From Bacteroidota bacterium (GTDB lineage Bacteria > Bacteroidota > Bacteroidia > Bacteroidales > FEN-979), in contig VGGL01000019.1 in assembly GCA_016868575.1 (NCBI GenBank), positions 1 to 35,716 on the forward strand: DNA of 35,716 nt. Reading direction: 5' to 3'. Position 1 is the stretch's first letter. The number at the start of each line of letters is the position of its first letter. Shown here piece after piece: positions 31,830 through 35,716 of this stretch. The position numbers and the translations under genes are program-made. The notes below the pieces were generated by a model. That model did not search any database. It had not been told where the DNA came from and worked only from the letters and a program-made list of their open reading frames with translations.

Positions 31830-34193
31830 ATGCGATTTGTTTCCCTGTTTTTTCTTGTAACATTGCTTCTTCCGGGCTTACTTATGGCCCAGAACGATGT
31901 CATGAAGCCCACGCTGGTTGCGAAGGCTGTATACTTTGATGTCTCTCCTCCCATGAGTGAGATGACGCCCATCCCTTCCTCTGTGATAGATATGACGTGG
32001 AAAGATGGCGTTGTGAAAAACATGCTTTCTGTTCCGAAGAACAGAAATAAAGTACAAAAACCTGCCGGATTGGTTGATCCTGCCTTACAGACCTCAAAAG
32101 CGATCTACGCCCCAACACCTCCGATCCTGAGTATCGAAGGCATCGGCAATGTCAACAATGTCATGCCTCCCGATACTGACGGTGATGTAGGCCCCAATCA
32201 CTACTTCCAGATGATCAACCTCTCTTATGCAATTTGGGATAAATCAGGCAATCAGATATATGGACCCGTTAACAACAGCACTTTGTGGCAAGGCTTTCCG
32301 GGTCCCTGGGCCGGCACCAACGATGGCGACCCGATCGTACTCTATGATCAGTTCTCCGACCGGTGGATCGCTTCCCAGTTTGCCTTACCCAACTACCCCA
32401 ATGGTCCATTTTATGAACTTGTCGCCGTCTCCACAACCGGAAATCCCATGGGTAGCTATTACCGGTATGCCTTCCAGTTCAGCGATATGCCGGACTATCC
32501 AAAGCTCGGCGTATGGTCGGATGGTTATTACATGACCTGTAACAGGTTTACAGCCGGTTCTACCAACTATACGGGAACTGGTGTGGCTGCCTTTGAAAAG
32601 TCGAAGATGCTAACCGGCGATCCTTCCGCCCAGATGGTCTATTTTACTACCACCGCCTATCAAAATCCATGGAGTTTTGTACCAGCGGATGCGGATGGGA
32701 CAACCCCACCCCCTACCGGAGCCCCTGCGCTTTTTTCCTATTATGATGAAGGCTTCCCGGATAGGGTCGTATTGTACTCCATGGCAGTTAACTGGACAAC
32801 TCCGGCTTCCTCCACTTTTGGGTCATTGATCAGCCTCCCGGTAGATCCTTTTACAGCCAATGTTTCGGGGATTCCTCAACCCGGTACAACCAAGAAGCTG
32901 GAGCCTATCAACGACCGGCTGATGTATAAAATGCAATACCGTAATTTCGTAACACATCAATCAATGGTCGCTTCCCATACGGTCGACGCCAATGGAGCCG
33001 CCGGGATCAGGTGGTATGAATTCAGAAACACGGGGACAACCTGGAGTGTATACCAGCAAGGAACGTTTTCTCCTGATAATCATTACCGCTGGATGGGCAG
33101 CATTGCCATGGATGGCGCCGGAAATATCGCCATCGGGTATTCTGTGTCCAGTTCAACGGTCTATCCCTCAGTCCGTTATGCCGGACGGCTTGCCGGTGAC
33201 CCACTTGGACAGATGACCATCCCCGAGGAGATCATCGTTACCGGTGGCGGAAACCAGACCAGTTCCTGGGGAGGGAATGTCAGGTGGGGCGATTATAGCG
33301 CAATGTCAGTCGATCCAGCTGATGATGCAACCTTCTGGTATACCCAGGAGTACGCCCAGGTATCCGGCGGACAAAACTGGCATACCCGTATCGGCACATT
33401 CTCCTTTGCATCCATCCTCACAGCCAATGCCACAGCAACCCCGCAAGACGTCTGTTTGGGCAGTTCAACCCAACTAAATGCCAATGCAACCGGCGGATCG
33501 GGTACCTATACCTACTCTTGGACATCAGACCCTGCCGGATTTACCTCAAATATTGCTGATCCCATTGACACACCTACAGAGAATACACTTTATTTCGTCA
33601 CCGTAGATGACGGTACAAATAACATCACCGACAGCGTGGATGTAGAGGTAATTTTAGCTCCAACCGCTTTTGCCGGAAATGATACAATCGTTTGCTGGTA
33701 TGTGATTGAGGTACCTCTCCATGGTACGGCGACCAACCAGTCGGAAGTTCTTTGGACAACCAATGGCGACGGCTCTTTCAGTGCACCGGCCAGCCTCATA
33801 ACCTCCTATCTGCCCGGATCTGATGACCGCCAGAATGGGGGAGCTACCCTTACGCTGATGGCCTCCAACGGACCGGTCTGCAACCAGCAAGCATCTGATG
33901 ACCTCTACCTGACCATTGATGCCTGTACCGGAATGGATGAAAACCAGTCACAAACGATCGTTCAGGTCTATCCCAATCCGGGTAATGGCAACTTCATGGT
34001 TACAACCATGCAGGATAACCTGCGTGTTTCTGTCACCAATATGCAAGGGAAAGAGGTCTATAAGGCCCAAACAGCTGACAATACTGCAGGAAAGCTTATG
34101 ATGATTGACCTGACGGGAAAACCCGCCGGTATCTACATGCTGAAAGCGATTGGTTCCAACGGAACACAGGTACTGAAGTTGATCGTTCAATAG
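31830..34193 (+). CDS. Large secreted protein with T9SS type A sorting domain
   Basis: Signal peptide MRFVSLFFLVTLLLPGLLMAQ; C-terminal VYPNPGNGNFMVTT...GIYMLKAIGSNGTQVLKLIVQ. Confidence 0.9.
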   Translation: MRFVSLFFLVTLLLPGLLMAQNDVMKPTLVAKAVYFDVSPPMSEMTPIPSSVIDMTWKDGVVKNMLSVPKNRNKVQKPAGLVDPALQTSKAIYAPTPPILSIEGIGNVNNVMPPDTDGDVGPNHYFQMINLSYAIWDKSGNQIYGPVNNSTLWQGFPGPWAGTNDGDPIVLYDQFSDRWIASQFALPNYPNGPFYELVAVSTTGNPMGSYYRYAFQFSDMPDYPKLGVWSDGYYMTCNRFTAGSTNYTGTGVAAFEKSKMLTGDPSAQMVYFTTTAYQNPWSFVPADADGTTPPPTGAPALFSYYDEGFPDRVVLYSMAVNWTTPASSTFGSLISLPVDPFTANVSGIPQPGTTKKLEPINDRLMYKMQYRNFVTHQSMVASHTVDANGAAGIRWYEFRNTGTTWSVYQQGTFSPDNHYRWMGSIAMDGAGNIAIGYSVSSSTVYPSVRYAGRLAGDPLGQMTIPEEIIVTGGGNQTSSWGGNVRWGDYSAMSVDPADDATFWYTQEYAQVSGGQNWHTRIGTFSFASILTANATATPQDVCLGSSTQLNANATGGSGTYTYSWTSDPAGFTSNIADPIDTPTENTLYFVTVDDGTNNITDSVDVEVILAPTAFAGNDTIVCWYVIEVPLHGTATNQSEVLWTTNGDGSFSAPASLITSYLPGSDDRQNGGATLTLMASNGPVCNQQASDDLYLTIDACTGMDENQSQTIVQVYPNPGNGNFMVTTMQDNLRVSVTNMQGKEVYKAQTADNTAGKLMMIDLTGKPAGIYMLKAIGSNGTQVLKLIVQ

Positions 34194-34282
34194 TGTTTTC
34201 CACAAAATTGAAAATTGTCGATTGTCAATCAAATTGTCCATTTTCAATTGTACCTTGTACATCCATTCGCTCTGATTTCAGA

Positions 34283-34389
34283 CCTCGTTGATCAATGTTC
34301 GATATTTGGTTCCCTTATTCCGACTTCCAGGAGCAGGAAGAAGAAAACGGCGAACGTATGAACCAAACAGAGGAATATCGATCAACGAT
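34283..34389. repeat. Dispersed inverted copy of the 26-27 kb palindromic unit
   Basis: cctcgttgatcaatgttcgatatttggttc ... gaaccaaacagaggaatatcgatcaacga. Confidence 0.92.
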
Positions 34390-34402
34390 CTTTGAAGCGC
34401 GA

Positions 34403-35602
34403 TCATTTTATCACAGCAATCTTACCACTTATAGAATCTTTTCCGTTGTGCAGTGTATAGAAATACATGCCTGATCTCACATTCGTGGTTTGCCACTGGT
34501 ATTGGCCAACTGCCGGAGAAAGGTTTATTGAATGAACCGTCTCCCCGGTAATGGTATAAATGCCCAGGTAAACGTTTTCTGATGCCAATAATCCCTTGAA
34601 TGTGAAAGTAACCGATTCGCTGGCCGGATTGGGCGTTGTGATAACACTGCATTTTTCTCCCTTTTTAACGTCCGACATAGAAGTTGTCAGATCTGTTGCG
34701 CAAACCAGCCAGACATCATAATAACCATGTTTTCCGCACATAACATCGCCGGAACCATCCAGAGAACGGGTCCCTCCGACTAATATAAGTTTCCCGGGTT
34801 CAACTTCCAGAAGATCATCAAAGTAATCTTCAAGAAACCCACCGATGCATTGCTGCCATAATAAATCTCCGGAAGGGCTGATTTTAATAAGCCAGGCATC
34901 CCCGACAACACCCCCTGCGGGGGAATGATTTCCTGAAACATCTCCATTGTTAGAAGTAGTCACTGATCCAATATAATAATTCCCATCCATGGAGGGTATA
35001 ATGAAAGAAGAAGTTTCATAATACATCCCTCCGTAGCACTTCTGCCATTCCAAATTTCCAATTGAATCTATTTTCACCACCCAAACATCATTATCACCAT
35101 GGTTGCCGGTAACATCCCCATCATATGATCCGGTTCCTCCTGCAAGAAGATAGCCTCCATCAACAGTCAGAACAAAGTCATTAAAGCCGTCGCTTAAGCT
35201 CCCGCCATAGCAGTTCTGCCACTGGATATTTCCGGTAGAATCCAGCTTCACAACCCAGGCATCATAATCTTCATGGTAATTGCAATTGACATCGCCGTCA
35301 TTTCGGTGAATTCCTCCTGTAGCAAGGTATCCATTATCTTGAGTTTCTTTGATATTACATCCCCCATCAACGGAGGTGCTTCCCAGGCAGGTTTCCCATT
35401 CAAGGTTCAGGTTTTTATCCAGGTTCACTACCCAGAAGTCTTCCAGCCCATGGTTGTTTGAAACATCCCCATCAAGAGAATTTGAAGTACCACCAAGAAT
35501 ATATCCAGAATCTGAAGTCATCATGAAATTACCCTCAGTTTCCTTAAATGATCCTCCATAGCAATGCTGCCAAAGCTGGTTTCCAATACTATCAGAGACT
35601 GT
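34403..35602 (-). pseudogene. T9SS-sorted repeat protein, 5'-truncated
   Basis: Repeats of VVKIDSIGNLEWQKCYGG...DGGYLLAGGTGSYDGDVTGNHGDNDVWVV; C-terminal TPNPASESVTFTFKG...GMYFYTLHNGKDSISGKIAVIK; the frame extends upstream of the track ATG as TVSDSIGNQLWQHCYGGSFKETEGNF, then hits TAA with no start. Confidence 0.75.
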
Positions 35603-35716
35603 TTAAAAATTGAAGTATAAAATATTATTGTATTGATTAACATTCGAATGTGAATAAAAAGTAAAAAGGCTTTCGTCAATCGACGGATAGATTTCTTCAG
35701 TTTGTAATAACCAATA

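Noticed and set aside
34200-34255. attgaaaattgtcgattgtcaatcaaattgtccattttcaattg as a dedicated terminator
   Set aside because: Imperfect AT-rich inverted repeat without a clear U-tract; could be a degenerate repeat, too weak to call.

Overview
This is a Bacteroidota-type chromosomal window. The evidence is three or more T9SS-like C-terminal tails, a FeoA-FeoB fusion, a FISUMP protein, and several TAnnTTTG-like -7 boxes. The backbone includes nth, a peroxiredoxin, recA, a TPR protein, feoAB with a small Cys-rich partner, a sugar-nucleotide cluster (phosphohexomutase, rmlD-like, UDP-glucuronate decarboxylase, ugd), an XRE-S24 regulator / dinB / dnaE mutagenesis-type cassette, a type II R-M pair (MTase plus PmeII-like REase), a BadF-type kinase, dgkA, tRNA-Gly(CCC), a fumarase/aspartase-superfamily lyase next to hydF, an SDR, and large secreted proteins. 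The most unusual content is repetitive DNA in at least five families. (1) 133-134 bp tandem palindromic units surround a four-helix-bundle gene, with an inverted dispersed copy 7 kb away. (2) A GACCTCACCCCC...GGGGGTGAGGTC palindrome occurs in three places, one of them a 75-bp copy lying in frame inside dnaE. (3) CATTGCGAG...GTGGCAATGG palindromes are bordered on one side, with consistent polarity, by 8-9 bp GGTGA-core tandem tracts. (4) Repeat tracts abut the start codons of several genes. (5) A >=125 bp direct repeat flanks a GIY-YIG plus phosphoesterase module. Two small genes (ORF6N, HEPN) look internally deleted. All assignments come from reading the sequence and family knowledge; no searches were run.
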